A DNA stretch of 40,105 bases from Kumtagia ephedrae (lineage in GTDB: Bacteria > Pseudomonadota > Alphaproteobacteria > Rhizobiales > Rhizobiaceae). The notes below the pieces were generated by a model. That model ran no database searches. It was not told the DNA's origin and saw only the letters and a program-made list of their open reading frames with translations. Below, one piece after another: positions 19,705 to 31,200 of this stretch. Position 1 is the first letter of the stretch; each line of letters begins with the position of its first letter. The stretch lies in assembly GCF_003012745.1 (NCBI RefSeq), contig NZ_PXYK01000040.1, forward strand, positions 1-40,105, read 5' to 3'. Made by a program: the position numbers and the translations under genes.

Positions 19705-20367
19705 CTACGTCTCGCCGGCCCTGCCGATGCCTTCCAGATAGAGCTGCTTGCTCGGCTGCAGGTGGTCGACGCAGAGTTGCGCCAGCACCCAGCTGTCCCT
19801 GCCCGCCAGCGCCTCGATCATCATGCGGTGATGCCGGCGCGATATTTCCAGCTGCTCCCGGTCGGCGAGGGACTTGGCCCGAACCGGAAGGCTGAGCTCC
19901 ATGTAGTGCTCGATCGATTCGACCAGGTACTTGTTGCCGCAGGCGGAGAACAAAGCGAGGTGGAAACGGTCGTTGGCCTCGTGGATGCCGCGCAGGCTGC
20001 CGTTTTCGACATGTTCGCCGTGAACCCGGTCCAGCTCCGTCAGCTCGTCGATCAGCGAGGCCGGCGCCGGCAGCGGGATCATCAGGGCCGCCTGGCGCTG
20101 CAGCATCTCGCGCACGGCATAGATCTGGAGCACCTCGTCGGGCGCCAGCCGCCGCACCGTCGCTCCCTTGTTGCGCTCGCGCGTAACGATGCCCAGCCGC
20201 TCAAGCTGGTAGAGCGCCTGGCGGATGGCGTGGCGAGAAACCGGGAAGCGCGCCAGAAGCACGTCCTCCACCAGGCGGGTGCCCGGCGCCAGCCGCCCGA
20301 AGATGATGTCCTCCTCGAGCGCCCGCACGACGTCCGCTTCCTTGCCAAGCTCCGCCCTGTTCAGCAC
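19705..20367 (-). CDS. GntR family transcriptional regulator (FadR/FCD type)
   Basis: The product is 220 residues from a GTG preceded by AAGGAG at 8-base spacing. The N-terminal winged helix includes DIIFGRLAPGTRLVEDVLLA and SRHAIRQALYQLERLGIV, the GntR consensus with its conserved Arg-x-Ala-Leu helix. From about residue 85 an all-helical FCD effector domain follows (REMLQRQAALMIPL, then HLALFSACGNKYLVE and HHRMMIEALAGRD), whose conserved Asp/His residues usually bind metal and an organic acid. It is first in the operon and probably represses it together with itself. Confidence 0.88.
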   Translation of the reverse strand: MLNRAELGKEADVVRALEEDIIFGRLAPGTRLVEDVLLARFPVSRHAIRQALYQLERLGIVTRERNKGATVRRLAPDEVLQIYAVREMLQRQAALMIPLPAPASLIDELTELDRVHGEHVENGSLRGIHEANDRFHLALFSACGNKYLVESIEHYMELSLPVRAKSLADREQLEISRRHHRMMIEALAGRDSWVLAQLCVDHLQPSKQLYLEGIGRAGET

Positions 20368-20607
20368 GCAGGCCGCTCCTTGTCCCGAACCTCACTCTAG
20401 ACGCCTTGGCGGGCGGACTGCAATCCGGCACCTGCAAGATCATCGATAATGAGAGCAGGAAGCGCTCTGCCTCGATTGGAAAAACGACGGAGAACCGGGA
20501 ATCAGGACAGAATTCTCGACAATCGGCTGTGCGACGGCTTCGAAATCGCCGCCGACGCGCCGGCGGCAAACACGAACGTCGCCGAGCCGCTTGGATGGGC
20601 GCGGCCG

Positions 20608-21801
20608 TCAGCCCTGCGCCACGGCCCGCACCGCTTCCACCACCTTGTCCACGTCCGCCTCGGTCATGTCCGGATAAAGCGGCAGGGACAGGCAGCGCGC
20701 GTAATAGCGGTCTGCGCCGGGCAGTTCGGGCGTAGGCGATGCCTTCACATAATAAGGCTGCCGGTGGATGGGGATGTAGTGTACCTGCGTGCCCACGCCC
20801 TTGTCGCGCAGCCTGTTCATGAACTTCGCCCGGCTTATGCCCAGCCTATCGAAGTCCACCAGCGCCACCATCAGGTGCAGTGCCGGATCGCTGCTGGCCG
20901 GGGCCGGCACCAGGCTCAGCGAATCGTCGTTCAGCCGGGCGAACGCCTCGCGGTAGCGCGCCGTCAGCGCGCGCCGGCGCCGCAGGAAGTCCGGCAGCCG
21001 CGACAACTGCGTCGTCCCGAGCGCCGCCTGGAAATCGGTGAGGCGATAGTTCAGCCCGAGCCTCGTCAGTTCGTAGTACCACGGGTTTGTGGCGCCGTCG
21101 GTGTCGAAAGCCAGCGCTTCGTTGCCGAAACCCTCGCGCTCGCGCTCCAGTCCGTGGTTGCGCTCGAGCCGCATGCGGCGTGCCAGTCCGTCGTCGTTCG
21201 TGGTGATCGCACCGCCCTCCCCGGTGGTGATCGTCTTGACCGGATGGAACGAGAACACCGCGCAGTCGGAGAAGGCGCAGTCGCCGACGCGCCAGGGGCG
21301 CCCGTCCTCCGCCTCGGTGCCGAGCGCATGGCAGGCGTCCTCGATCACCTTAAGCCCGCGGGCCCGCGCGATCGCGGAAATTTCCGCCATGGGGGCCGGG
21401 TTGCCGCCCATGTGGACGACAAAGACGGCTTTCAGCCGCTGCGGATCGGCCCGGGAGATGGCGTCCTCGAGCGCCGCGGGGGTCAGCAGCGCGCTGTCCG
21501 GGTCGACGTCGGCAAAGACGATTTCGGCACCGACGAGCCGCGGCCCGTTGGCCGTCGCCACGAAGGATATCGACGGGACGATCACCTGATCGCCGGGCTC
21601 GAGCCCGATGGCCAGACTGGCCAGATGCAGCGCCGCCGTGCCGTTGGAACAGGCAATGGCGTGTCTTGCGCCTACACTTTCAGCAAGTGCCGCCTCGAAG
21701 GCCCCTACTGCCGGTCCGGTGGTCAGATAGTCGCCGCGCAGGACGTCGACGACCGCTTTGATGTCGTCTTCGCTGATCGATTGCCGGCCATAGGGTATCA
21801 T
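20608..21801 (-). CDS. pseC: UDP-4-amino-4,6-dideoxy-N-acetyl-altrosamine transaminase
   Basis: PseC is a PLP enzyme that aminates C4 of the 4-keto sugar made by PseB, using glutamate. The 397-residue protein belongs to the DegT/DnrJ/EryC1 group: MIPYGRQSISEDDIKAVVDV at the start, ACSNGTAALHLA near residue 54, EDACHALG near 155, and the Schiff-base lysine in FSFHPVKTITTGEGGA near 188. HYIPIHRQPYY is close to the PseC signature. The length is normal. It is divergent from pseB with a 374-base shared gap, so the two consecutive steps could be controlled from one region. Confidence 0.9.
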   Translation of the reverse strand: MIPYGRQSISEDDIKAVVDVLRGDYLTTGPAVGAFEAALAESVGARHAIACSNGTAALHLASLAIGLEPGDQVIVPSISFVATANGPRLVGAEIVFADVDPDSALLTPAALEDAISRADPQRLKAVFVVHMGGNPAPMAEISAIARARGLKVIEDACHALGTEAEDGRPWRVGDCAFSDCAVFSFHPVKTITTGEGGAITTNDDGLARRMRLERNHGLEREREGFGNEALAFDTDGATNPWYYELTRLGLNYRLTDFQAALGTTQLSRLPDFLRRRRALTARYREAFARLNDDSLSLVPAPASSDPALHLMVALVDFDRLGISRAKFMNRLRDKGVGTQVHYIPIHRQPYYVKASPTPELPGADRYYARCLSLPLYPDMTEADVDKVVEAVRAVAQG

Positions 21802-23198
<1,397 letters not shown>

Positions 23199-23224
23199 TC
23201 CCACACGCCGTCGAAACAAAGAAA

Positions 23225-23257
23225 GGCCGCCCGGTCGACGGGCGGCCCTTTTTTTTT
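23225..23257 (+). terminator. Rho-independent terminator after pseB
   Basis: GGCCGCCCG and CGGGCGGCC form a nine-pair GC stem with a five-base loop at 23225-23247, followed by a run of T bases to 23257. It stands 27 bases beyond the pseB stop and also faces the end of pseI. Confidence 0.9.
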
Positions 23258-23384
23258 GCGTCTCCGCTCGGGGGGCCTGGTGGATGCGCGGTCGTCAACC
23301 GAGACGACGCCGGAGTCCGCCCGACCGCAGGCAGCCGGCTAACGAGCGGCAGTGGCCTGCGGTCCATCGGCCTGGAACGGGCGC

Positions 23385-24446
23385 TTACCCCAGAAGATCC
23401 CAGCTCACCGGCGTGCCCTTCTTGACCGCCTTGCTGACACGCCGGCCGATCAGCGCATCATAGAATTTCGGCGGCAGGCCGAGACCCGGCCTGATGCTGC
23501 GGATGTTGTCGGCCGTCATCTCGCCGCCCGCCTCTATGTCCCTGGTCACGTAGAGGGAGCGCCTGCGGGTGCGTCCCTTCTGCTCGGACTCCGTCGCCCC
23601 GTAGAAGATCGAGCCCAGCGCCGCCTGCGCCGTCTTCACCTCGTCGACCAGGCTCTTGAACTCGTGCGGCTCGAGCGAGAAGGCCGAATCGACGCCGCCT
23701 TCGGAGCGCGCCATGATGAAGTGCTTCTCGATCACGCCGGCGCCCAGCGCCGTCGCGGCGACCGCCGCGCCGATGCCGAGGGTGTGGTCGGAGAGACCCG
23801 CCTCGCAGTCGAACAGCTTCGCCAGATGCGGGATGGTCAGCAGGTTCGAGTTCTCAGGCGAGGCCGGATAGGAGCTGGTACATTTGAGCAGGACTAGGTG
23901 CTTGCAGCCGGCCTCGCGCGCCGCCGTCACCGCGTCGTCGATCTCGGCGATGGTGGCCATGCCGGTCGAGATGATCATCGGCTTGCCGGTCGAGGCGACC
24001 TTGCGGATCAGCGGAATGTCGACGCACTCGAACGAGGCCACCTTGTAGGCCGGCACGTCGAGCGTCTCGAGGAATTCGACCGAGGTATCGTCGAAGGCCG
24101 AGCTGAAGGCCAGCATGCCGTGGCTTTTGGCGCGGTCGAAGATCGGCTTGTGCCATTCCCAGGGCGTATGCGCCTCCTTGTAGAGATTGTAGAGGTCGCG
24201 GCCGGCCCACAGCGAGGACGGATTGGTGATGACGAACTCGCCCTCCTTGACGTCGAGCGTCATCGTGTCGGGCGTGTAGGTCTGCAGCTTCAACGCATCG
24301 GCGCCGGATGCCGCGGCGGCATCGACGATTGCCAGCGCCTTGTCGAGCGAGGCGTTATGATTGCCGGACATCTCCGCGATGATGAAGGGCGACGGGTCGT
24401 TGGCCCGCTCGGTGCCAGCGAAAAGGATCTGTTTCAGACGGACCAT
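23385..24446 (-). CDS. pseI: Pseudaminic acid synthase
   Basis: PseI condenses the free 2,4-diacylamino-trideoxy-altrose with PEP to give the nine-carbon acid; it is a TIM-barrel enzyme related to NeuB. The 353-residue product shows FIIAEMSGNHNASLDKALAI near residues 21-40, ALKLQTYTPDTMT, FSSAFDDTSVEFL, then LLKCTSSYPA and GLSDHTLGIGAAVAA with the metal-site His, and IEKHFIMAR near 231. The C-terminal 60 residues (RRSLYVTRDIEAGG through IGRRVSKAVKKGTP) form the SAF/antifreeze-like domain. The length is normal. It is last in the minus-strand operon pseG, ATP-grasp, SDR, pseI. Confidence 0.92.
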   Translation of the reverse strand: MVRLKQILFAGTERANDPSPFIIAEMSGNHNASLDKALAIVDAAAASGADALKLQTYTPDTMTLDVKEGEFVITNPSSLWAGRDLYNLYKEAHTPWEWHKPIFDRAKSHGMLAFSSAFDDTSVEFLETLDVPAYKVASFECVDIPLIRKVASTGKPMIISTGMATIAEIDDAVTAAREAGCKHLVLLKCTSSYPASPENSNLLTIPHLAKLFDCEAGLSDHTLGIGAAVAATALGAGVIEKHFIMARSEGGVDSAFSLEPHEFKSLVDEVKTAQAALGSIFYGATESEQKGRTRRRSLYVTRDIEAGGEMTADNIRSIRPGLGLPPKFYDALIGRRVSKAVKKGTPVSWDLLG

Positions 24447-24530
24447 GAGCTTTGTCTCTCGGGGGCTGTGGAGTCTTTTCCAAGGTGCTGGCGCCGACCG
24501 GCCGCCCGTTCCGGATCGGCGTCACCCATT

Positions 24531-25433
24531 TCAGGCTTTATCCCATGTGGCAAGGAAATCGGCCAATCCCTGGGCAAGGTTGTAGCGCGGCCGCCAGCCA
24601 AGGACCGCGCCAGCATGCGCAATGTCCACGCGCGGCCTGCGCGCCGGTGCCTCGTGCGAGGTGCCGAGGTCGAGGTTGCCGGCATTGCCGAACACCGCAT
24701 TCACGGTCTCGGCCATTTCGGCGACCGTGTAGGCCTCGCCACAGCCTATGTTGAAGGTGCCGCCGGGGTTGCGCTCGTCGAGCGCCGCTAGGATCGCGCC
24801 GACGGCGTCGCGCACATAGAGCTGGTCGACGCTCACCAGCCGGTTGCCCTGCAGCGTCAGCGTGCGCTTGTCGCGCGCCTCGTTGACGAAGCGCATCAGC
24901 GCCGGCGTGCCCTTCTCGCCATGACCGTATACGGCGGCGAAGCGCAGGCTGGTAAGCCGCGGCTTGCCGTCGCGGGCATGGAGGCTTGCGACCTGCTCGC
25001 CCATCAGCTTCGACAGGCCATAGGCGTTGAGCGGCTGCGGCACCTCGGTCTCGCGGAAAGGCACCTCGTTGCCCGCCGAATAGACGGCGATGGTCGACGC
25101 AAGCACGACGCTCGGAACCGCGGCCGCCCTGGCGGCGCGCATCAGCCGCTCCACCGCGAGCACGTTCGGCTCTACGAACGGCGCCAGCAGGTTCGGATCG
25201 TCCTCCCGGGTCATGCGCCGGCCGGCGAGGTGCACCACTGCCGCCGCGCCGTCGAGCCGGGCCTTCAGGTCCTCCTCGGAATAGTCGGTCGCGCGAATCG
25301 TGAGCCGGCTGTCTTGCGCGGCGCGAGACGGTCCCCCGCGCCCGAGCGCGGCAACGTCATGGCCGGCTTGCAGCAGCGTCTCCACCAGATAGCGGCCGAT
25401 GAAGCCGGATGCGCCCGTCACCACAATTTTCAT
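24531..25433 (-). CDS. NAD-dependent epimerase/dehydratase of the nonulosonic acid operon
   Basis: From the ATG at 25433, with GAGGAGG six bases upstream, the product is 300 residues. It has MKIVVTGASGFIGRYLVETL, VVHLAGRRMTREDD, LASTIAVYSAG, and the Tyr-x3-Lys pair in NAYGLSKLMGEQ near residue 135, followed by VSVDQLYVRDAVGAI. This is an extended SDR of the GalE/WbpP type, acting on a nucleotide sugar. Standard pseudaminate synthesis does not need a second SDR, so it may make another capsule sugar or a variant nonulosonate. It lies between the ATP-grasp gene and pseI. Confidence 0.85.
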   Translation of the reverse strand: MKIVVTGASGFIGRYLVETLLQAGHDVAALGRGGPSRAAQDSRLTIRATDYSEEDLKARLDGAAAVVHLAGRRMTREDDPNLLAPFVEPNVLAVERLMRAARAAAVPSVVLASTIAVYSAGNEVPFRETEVPQPLNAYGLSKLMGEQVASLHARDGKPRLTSLRFAAVYGHGEKGTPALMRFVNEARDKRTLTLQGNRLVSVDQLYVRDAVGAILAALDERNPGGTFNIGCGEAYTVAEMAETVNAVFGNAGNLDLGTSHEAPARRPRVDIAHAGAVLGWRPRYNLAQGLADFLATWDKA

Positions 25434-25512
25434 GGTCGCCTCCTCAATTCGCGCGATGTCGCGATCCGAGAACCGCGGGATCGACATGCTTCAGCTGGCC
25501 GAAGCAGCCTCT

Positions 25513-26637
25513 TCAGCGCTTCCGCACGTAATATCCAACCACTTCGAGCCGGCCATTGACCGGCACCACCTGCTGCCCGTCCGCGTAGCGGTATTCATGA
25601 TAGAGCGCGTCCGCCGGCACCGGGAACCGGCTTTTGTCGAACGCCTGTCCGGGCGGCATCTGCTGGAACATCAGCTCGTAGACGGCGCCGGGCTCCTCGC
25701 GTCCCTGCTGCTTCGGCACGGATTCTCCGAGAAGCCGTCGCACCGCTCCGTCGAGGAAGTCGATGCCGCGCGCCGCCTTGATCAGCCGCCACACGTGGCA
25801 CCCGTCCAGACGCGGCGCGATCTCAACGATGCGCGGACCGTCCGGCGTGACGATCATCTGATAGTAGAGCGTGCCGTTCTCGATTCGAAGCGCGCGCGTG
25901 ACCTCCTCGACCAGCTTGGCCGCGGCCTTCACATGGTGTTCCGGGACGTTGACGATCGGGATCAGGTGGCCGACCGGGATGCCGAAATTCGGACCGGTGT
26001 GGACCAGGCGCTCCGACAGCTCGGAGACCACGAGCTCGCCGTCGCTGACCAGCACGTTGCAGGAAATCTCGACACCTTCGAGGAAGGCTTCCAGTATGGC
26101 GCGGCGCGGTTCCTTGCAGGCGGCGATCGCCTCGTCCACCGCCGCGGCGAGATCGCCTTTCTCCAGGACCTTGGTGACGCCGCGCTGGCCTTGCGCGTCG
26201 GTCGGCTTGACCACGCAGGGAAACACGTTCCAGCCGCGCGCCTCGTCGGCCGAAGCCACTTCCGCGAAGGCCACGGGGCTGAGGCCGCGGCTGTTCAGGA
26301 ATTCCCGCAGCAGCGGCTTCTTGTTGAAGACGTCGACCAGGCCGCTGTCGAAGAAATGCGGCAGGCCGAGCTTTTCGGACGCCTCGGTCGCAGCGGTGAT
26401 CGCCACGTCGGAGGAGATCGAGTAGATTATTTCCGCCTGGCGCGCGCGCGCCAGCCTGCAGACGGCGTCGATGTCGCGGATGTCGAGCTTCTCGAAATCG
26501 TCGGCGAGCGTCTCGCCGGGGTCGCCGACCTGCCGCCCGGATACCGCCGTGACGGTCCAGTCGCGCTCCTTGAGATAGCGGATCAGGTCGGCCTGGCCCG
26601 CATTGGCGCCGAGCACGATGGCAGTGCCGTTCTTCAT
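25513..26637 (-). CDS. ATP-grasp ligase of the nonulosonic acid operon
   Basis: The 374-residue protein has an N-terminal Rossmann-like part (TAIVLGANAGQADLIRYLKE), a CarB/PurK-like ATP-grasp core with PCVVKPTDAQGQRGVTKVLE near residues 140-159, EAFLEGVEISCNVLV with the metal-ligating Glu, and IVEIAPRLDGCHVWRLI, where Glu and Asp bind Mg-ATP. Such enzymes join a carboxylate to an amine through an acyl phosphate. Its ATG overlaps the pseG stop (ATGA), so it is translationally coupled to a pathway enzyme. I infer that it acylates an amino group of the sugar or nonulosonate with an amino acid or other acid; the substrate is not visible. Confidence 0.8.
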   Translation of the reverse strand: MKNGTAIVLGANAGQADLIRYLKERDWTVTAVSGRQVGDPGETLADDFEKLDIRDIDAVCRLARARQAEIIYSISSDVAITAATEASEKLGLPHFFDSGLVDVFNKKPLLREFLNSRGLSPVAFAEVASADEARGWNVFPCVVKPTDAQGQRGVTKVLEKGDLAAAVDEAIAACKEPRRAILEAFLEGVEISCNVLVSDGELVVSELSERLVHTGPNFGIPVGHLIPIVNVPEHHVKAAAKLVEEVTRALRIENGTLYYQMIVTPDGPRIVEIAPRLDGCHVWRLIKAARGIDFLDGAVRRLLGESVPKQQGREEPGAVYELMFQQMPPGQAFDKSRFPVPADALYHEYRYADGQQVVPVNGRLEVVGYYVRKR

Positions 26638-27686
26638 TTCCGTCTTTCCCTCAGCAAATGCTCGGCAAGCCGGCTCGCACCGCGGCCGTCCACCGCATCA
26701 CGGCCGGCCGCCGACATGGAAGCGCGACGCTCGCGGTCGGCGATGAGTTCGAGCGCCCGATCCGCCAGCAGGCCGGTGGTGACTTCGGCACGCGGTCCCA
26801 GAAACACCGCGGCGCCCAGCTTTTCCCAGGCGTCGCATTGGCGAAGCTGGTTGTCGGCCAGCGCCATCACCAGCATCGGCAGGCCGCAGGAAGCCGCCTC
26901 ATAGATGCTGATGCCGCCGCCCAGCACCGCAAGATCGCAGCTTGCGAACAGCCCCGCAATGTCCTTCGGCTCGACATGCAGCGTCACGCGATTCCCGGCA
27001 TTCCGGTCGATCCATGCCTGTATCGCCTGATTGTTGGGGTTTCGTGACCCCGACATGACGGCAAGGCGAACGGTGTCGGCGGTCCGCCCCAGCAGCGCCT
27101 CGAGCGTCAGCAGGACCGCGCCCTGATCGTTGCCACCGCCGAACGACACCAGGACCCTGTCGACTACGCGCCCGTTCGGCCGCAGATGCGGCGGCGGAAA
27201 CTCCGACCTGAGCACCGCATAAGCCGGACCGAACAGCATTTCGGTGTCGGGATTGAGGAGGAAGGGGCGCCAGCGCTCGGCCGTCTCGGACGGGCTGCCG
27301 TGCACGATCATGTCGGCCCAGAAGCGGTACGGCTTGCTGGAATCGAAATGCTGCATCCAGACGAGGCCCGCGTCCCGCAGCACCTCCTGGAAGGTCTCGT
27401 CGGCGCGGTAGTCGTCGATCACCGCGCGCCGCGCGCCATGGGCACGCGCCAGGGAGACGAAAGTCTCCGCGTCGCTCTCCCCGGATTCCCATTCAGGCAC
27501 CGGGATCCAGGCATCGAACAGCGCGGCGTCGACGTCGGAGCGATAATCGACGGACGGGCCGACCATGACGCAGCGCTGGCCGGCGCGCCGGAGTTCCGCG
27601 GCGAAGGTGCGCGAGCGCATGAGATGCCCGATGCCGATCTTCGGGCTCACGTCGCAGCGGAAGATGACCGACGGCTCGCCGCTCAC
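26634..27686 (-). CDS. pseG: UDP-2,4-diacetamido-2,4,6-trideoxy-altropyranose hydrolase
   Basis: PseG removes UDP from the diacylated sugar so that PseI can use it; it is a GT-B-like, MurG-related hydrolase. From the GTG at 27686 it has 350 residues, the usual size. The signature FRCDVSPKIGIGHLMRSRTF lies at residues 8-27, with the Asp, Gly and His residues of the active site. VLVSFGGGNDQGAVLLTLEA near residue 180, LFASCDLAVLGGGISIYEA near 265, and GLPMLVMALADNQ follow. The frame runs upstream to 27878 but that part is not family-like. It leads the operon; PseH, which normally acts just before it, is not present. Confidence 0.87.
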   Translation of the reverse strand: MSGEPSVIFRCDVSPKIGIGHLMRSRTFAAELRRAGQRCVMVGPSVDYRSDVDAALFDAWIPVPEWESGESDAETFVSLARAHGARRAVIDDYRADETFQEVLRDAGLVWMQHFDSSKPYRFWADMIVHGSPSETAERWRPFLLNPDTEMLFGPAYAVLRSEFPPPHLRPNGRVVDRVLVSFGGGNDQGAVLLTLEALLGRTADTVRLAVMSGSRNPNNQAIQAWIDRNAGNRVTLHVEPKDIAGLFASCDLAVLGGGISIYEAASCGLPMLVMALADNQLRQCDAWEKLGAAVFLGPRAEVTTGLLADRALELIADRERRASMSAAGRDAVDGRGASRLAEHLLRERRK

Positions 27687-28204
27687 GCAGGCACCGTCCA
27701 CCAAGCGGGCGAGACGATCGTCCTTGTCCGCGCGATTCGCCAGCCGCCGCGACCGGATGCTCGAGTGACAGCAATTCTCACCGGGAACACTATCTCCTGC
27801 CTGCAGGCGAACGCCAGAGGTCATCGAAAGTTGGCGGCGCAGCCCTCGGAAGTCGTCGAGCGGCAGCGTGGCTGTCATAGTCTGCGTATAATCGGGCAGT
27901 CAAGGTCCACGTAGCATGCAAATATGGGTGAAACCGTGTCCAGGACGACCATGTCACTTCATGTCCGGCTGGTGAACGCAGATGATTGCATCGTTTGACT
28001 TTCGGAGGGATATGACTAAGCACTCTCGCTGGAGCGCAGGATCGGCAGAGTGGCATGACCGGAACCGTCCGGGCGAGGTTGCGGTAAATGAATGAAGGCG
28101 TTGATCGTGACCCGATTGCTATCGCTTGTCCGCCCTGCGAAAGTGGCCGGCTAGCCGAAATATCGTGCAACCCACGAAAATCGGTCGCGGGAGTGGAGCG
28201 TTTC
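27687..28204. other. Divergent gap between pseG and giant paralog B
   Basis: About 518 bases without a convincing gene; open frames on both strands are extensions of the neighbours or lack family-like sequence. The stretch 27875-28020 is AT-richer and holds the predicted pseG promoter. Confidence 0.4.
27875..27903 (-). promoter_or_regulatory. Predicted promoter of the pseG operon
   Basis: On the minus strand TTGACT (27903-27898) is followed after 17 bases by CTATGA (27880-27875), a fair match to alphaproteobacterial housekeeping promoters. It would give a leader of about 180 bases before the pseG GTG. Visual match only. Confidence 0.4.
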
Positions 28205-31200
28205 ATGACGGTTGTTAATGCGAAGCCGAAACGTGGCAGGCTTCGGCATGATTGGCGCTACCGTTTTGTCGCCGGCCGCGATCGGCTACTGACCGAACTC
28301 GGCATCGAGCACTACGCCTTGGAACTCTATGGAGCCTGGACCGCCTCGCACGAACGCATCGTGCAGAGCTTGGCTGAGTTTACCAATGCGCGCCCGAAAA
28401 CCGAAGCGACCGTCGGTTTTGGCCTGAAGGCGCTCGGGCTACGGAGAACCCAAAAGCTCTACCAGGCCGGCCTGATGACGCTTCGTAGCCGTCAGGGCGC
28501 TCACCACGACGTTTTGCCGCAATTGCTGGAGGCGATGGCCGAGTTCGAGCGCTTCAACCGCGCCGCACCCCTTTCCGCAGCACGCAGAGTTCGTGAGCTG
28601 CTGTCTACGGACGAAGGCAGGAACGAACTCGCCCTAGCCGCGGGAAAAGCGCTCGACAAACATCCTGATAGCCCGTTTCTCATCTATCTGCGGAGCGCCT
28701 CGCTGGCGAAAGGCGGCGATCTCTCCAACGCCCATGATCTGGTCACAGCGGCGATCCGGCGATGCCAGGAAGCGACGGCGTCAGGGATCCTCACTGAACG
28801 GATCGACCGCCGCTACAAGAGGCTCGAGAGTGCCTGGCGTGTCGTTGATTGGATATCGCGTGACGAGGCGACTTGGTCCGACGGCAGCATCGGCACGCCC
28901 GAATGGGTGAGGTATGACGGTCTCGCTCCATTCGCGGCGGCGCACAACAGAGCTTCCACGAGCGATGCTTATCCCGACGGACAGTCTCCCGATCCCGAGC
29001 AGATGCTCGTTTTTTCCGAGCAATTGATTCAGGGCCGCCAGCACGAGCGCTACCTGGAAGCCTGCAAACGCGATTTCGACGATGCGGACGGGCTATTCGC
29101 CAAGTTCAAGGTCGTGCGGGACATGATGCGCGAAGCCCGGCGTCCCATCGTCAGCTATCGCGCCGCCTATGATGCCGCGCGAGCCTGTTTCGAAGAACTC
29201 AGGCCGCGATGGGAACGATTGGCCGAATTCTCCTATATCGATAGCCGGGCAGGTTCGAGCGCAATGCGCGCAAACGCACGTCAGCTTGCCGAGGCGTTGC
29301 GGATCGCCAGGCAATTGCAGTTGGAAGCGGATGTTGAACGGCTGGAACGCTCCTTGCTTTATCTTGCCGGGAAACCTGCCGCCGTAACTGCGCTGTGGTC
29401 CGCCTGCAACGCGCTCGTGGACGACAAGACCGATGCATATATCGGCACAACGATCGCGCTTGTCGCGAAGGCGCGCCGAGCCCCTCAGGCCGTATCGGAC
29501 ATACGGGAATATTTCATCTGGACGCGGCATGTCCGGCGCTACGATCTGGCCCATGCCCTCTTCGACCGTCTGCCGGAGCGGCTCAAGCTCAGCAAAGCGA
29601 GCTTGCAATATGCGCATGTCCTCCAACAAGAGGGACAGTTCGCACGTGCAGCCGAACTGGTGCGCGCCATCCATGAAGAGGCGTTGCGGCACCCAGGATC
29701 GATCGATCCCAATTTCAGCTGGTCGCAGATCCGCCGCGCCGGAGAGCTGCAGTTCGCCGCCGAAACCGCCGAATATTTCGCCGCCTTTCCCCAGCCATCC
29801 GAACCACGCGGCGTGATCTTTCTCGCGCCGCGCAACGTTTCACAGATGCGACAATATCCGCTGGTCGTGCTCATGGAGATGAAACGACACGGATGGGCGA
29901 TCGTCCCACTGACCAAGGGGGTGCTGCCGCTGGAGCCGACCGGCAACGCCAAGATCGACCGCTTTCTAGGATGTCTTACGGCAGACGGACGCTTCGATCC
30001 CCGCGTCGCCGAGACGTTCCCCGACATTTCGGGATTCGAGGCGGACGTCGAACAGGGTCGCCTACGTTGGAATGCGATCAGCCTGGATCACATATTGTGG
30101 GAGGAAGCGGCAATCAACCGAAGGCGCTATCACGCCGTCTTCACCTGCCCTGCACTCAAACCTTTCCTGGACCGGCTTGTCCACTGGACCAAGATCCATG
30201 CCATCCTGCTGTCAGAGATCAGGGACACTCTCGTCGCTGACGGCGCGCGTTGCGGTTTCCTCGTGCTGCAGCAGGCCCGGCTACCTGAGGCGATGGTTCG
30301 GTTCTACCTGGAGGAGTTCGGTAGTCCGGACGATTATTTCTGCATCCACGCGACCAATGGGTACCAGAACTATTTTGCCAACTTCAACGAACCCGTTTCG
30401 ACGAGAATGGCACTGCGCAACATGACCCGTCATCGGACCCTGCGCACTGCCAGCGCTCCCGAACCCGGTGAATTCCAAGCCTTCTACCAGAAAAACCAGG
30501 CACGTGGCGGCGAACTGCTCCAGGCCGTGCAGGAAATAATCCGTGCGCGGCGCGCGACGGCGGGATTGTCGGAACGACTTCCGGAGGCCACGGCATGCGT
30601 CAACCGAATCCTTGAGTGGCGCCAGCGCGGGGGCAAGGTCGCCTGCCTGTTCGGCAAGGTCGTCTGCGATTCCTCCGTTCCATTCGACGGCGGTCCGGCG
30701 CATGCAAACATGAAGGACTGGCTGAACCACGCGATCGAGTCGGTACGCGACAGCAACACGCTGCTTCTGATCAAGCCGCATCCCCATGAGATCCGCAATG
30801 AGATAGGTCTGTTCATGACCGAGCACTTTCCCGATCTCATAGACTGCGACCTTCCGGACAATGTCATCCTGCTCGGCCATCGCTGGTTCGATGTCCACGA
30901 TCTCCTCGGCCTGATCGATCTCGGCGTCGTCTACAACGGGACCAGCGCCGTCGAACTCGGCGTGCTCGACATACCGTGCGTGCTAAGTGGACACTTTGCA
31001 CCGATCGACCATCCGATAGGCCATGCGGTGCCGCAAAGCCGAGACCATTTCAGGCGGCTGCTGCGTTTTGAGGAGAAGGCAATCGTCGCGCCGGACTTGA
31101 AGGGACGAGCGGCAGCGTGGCTCAGCTTCATGAGCGGCGATGGTGTCGCCCGGGACTATCGCTATCATGCTAGGCAGATCACCAACAAAAGGTTGCTTCC

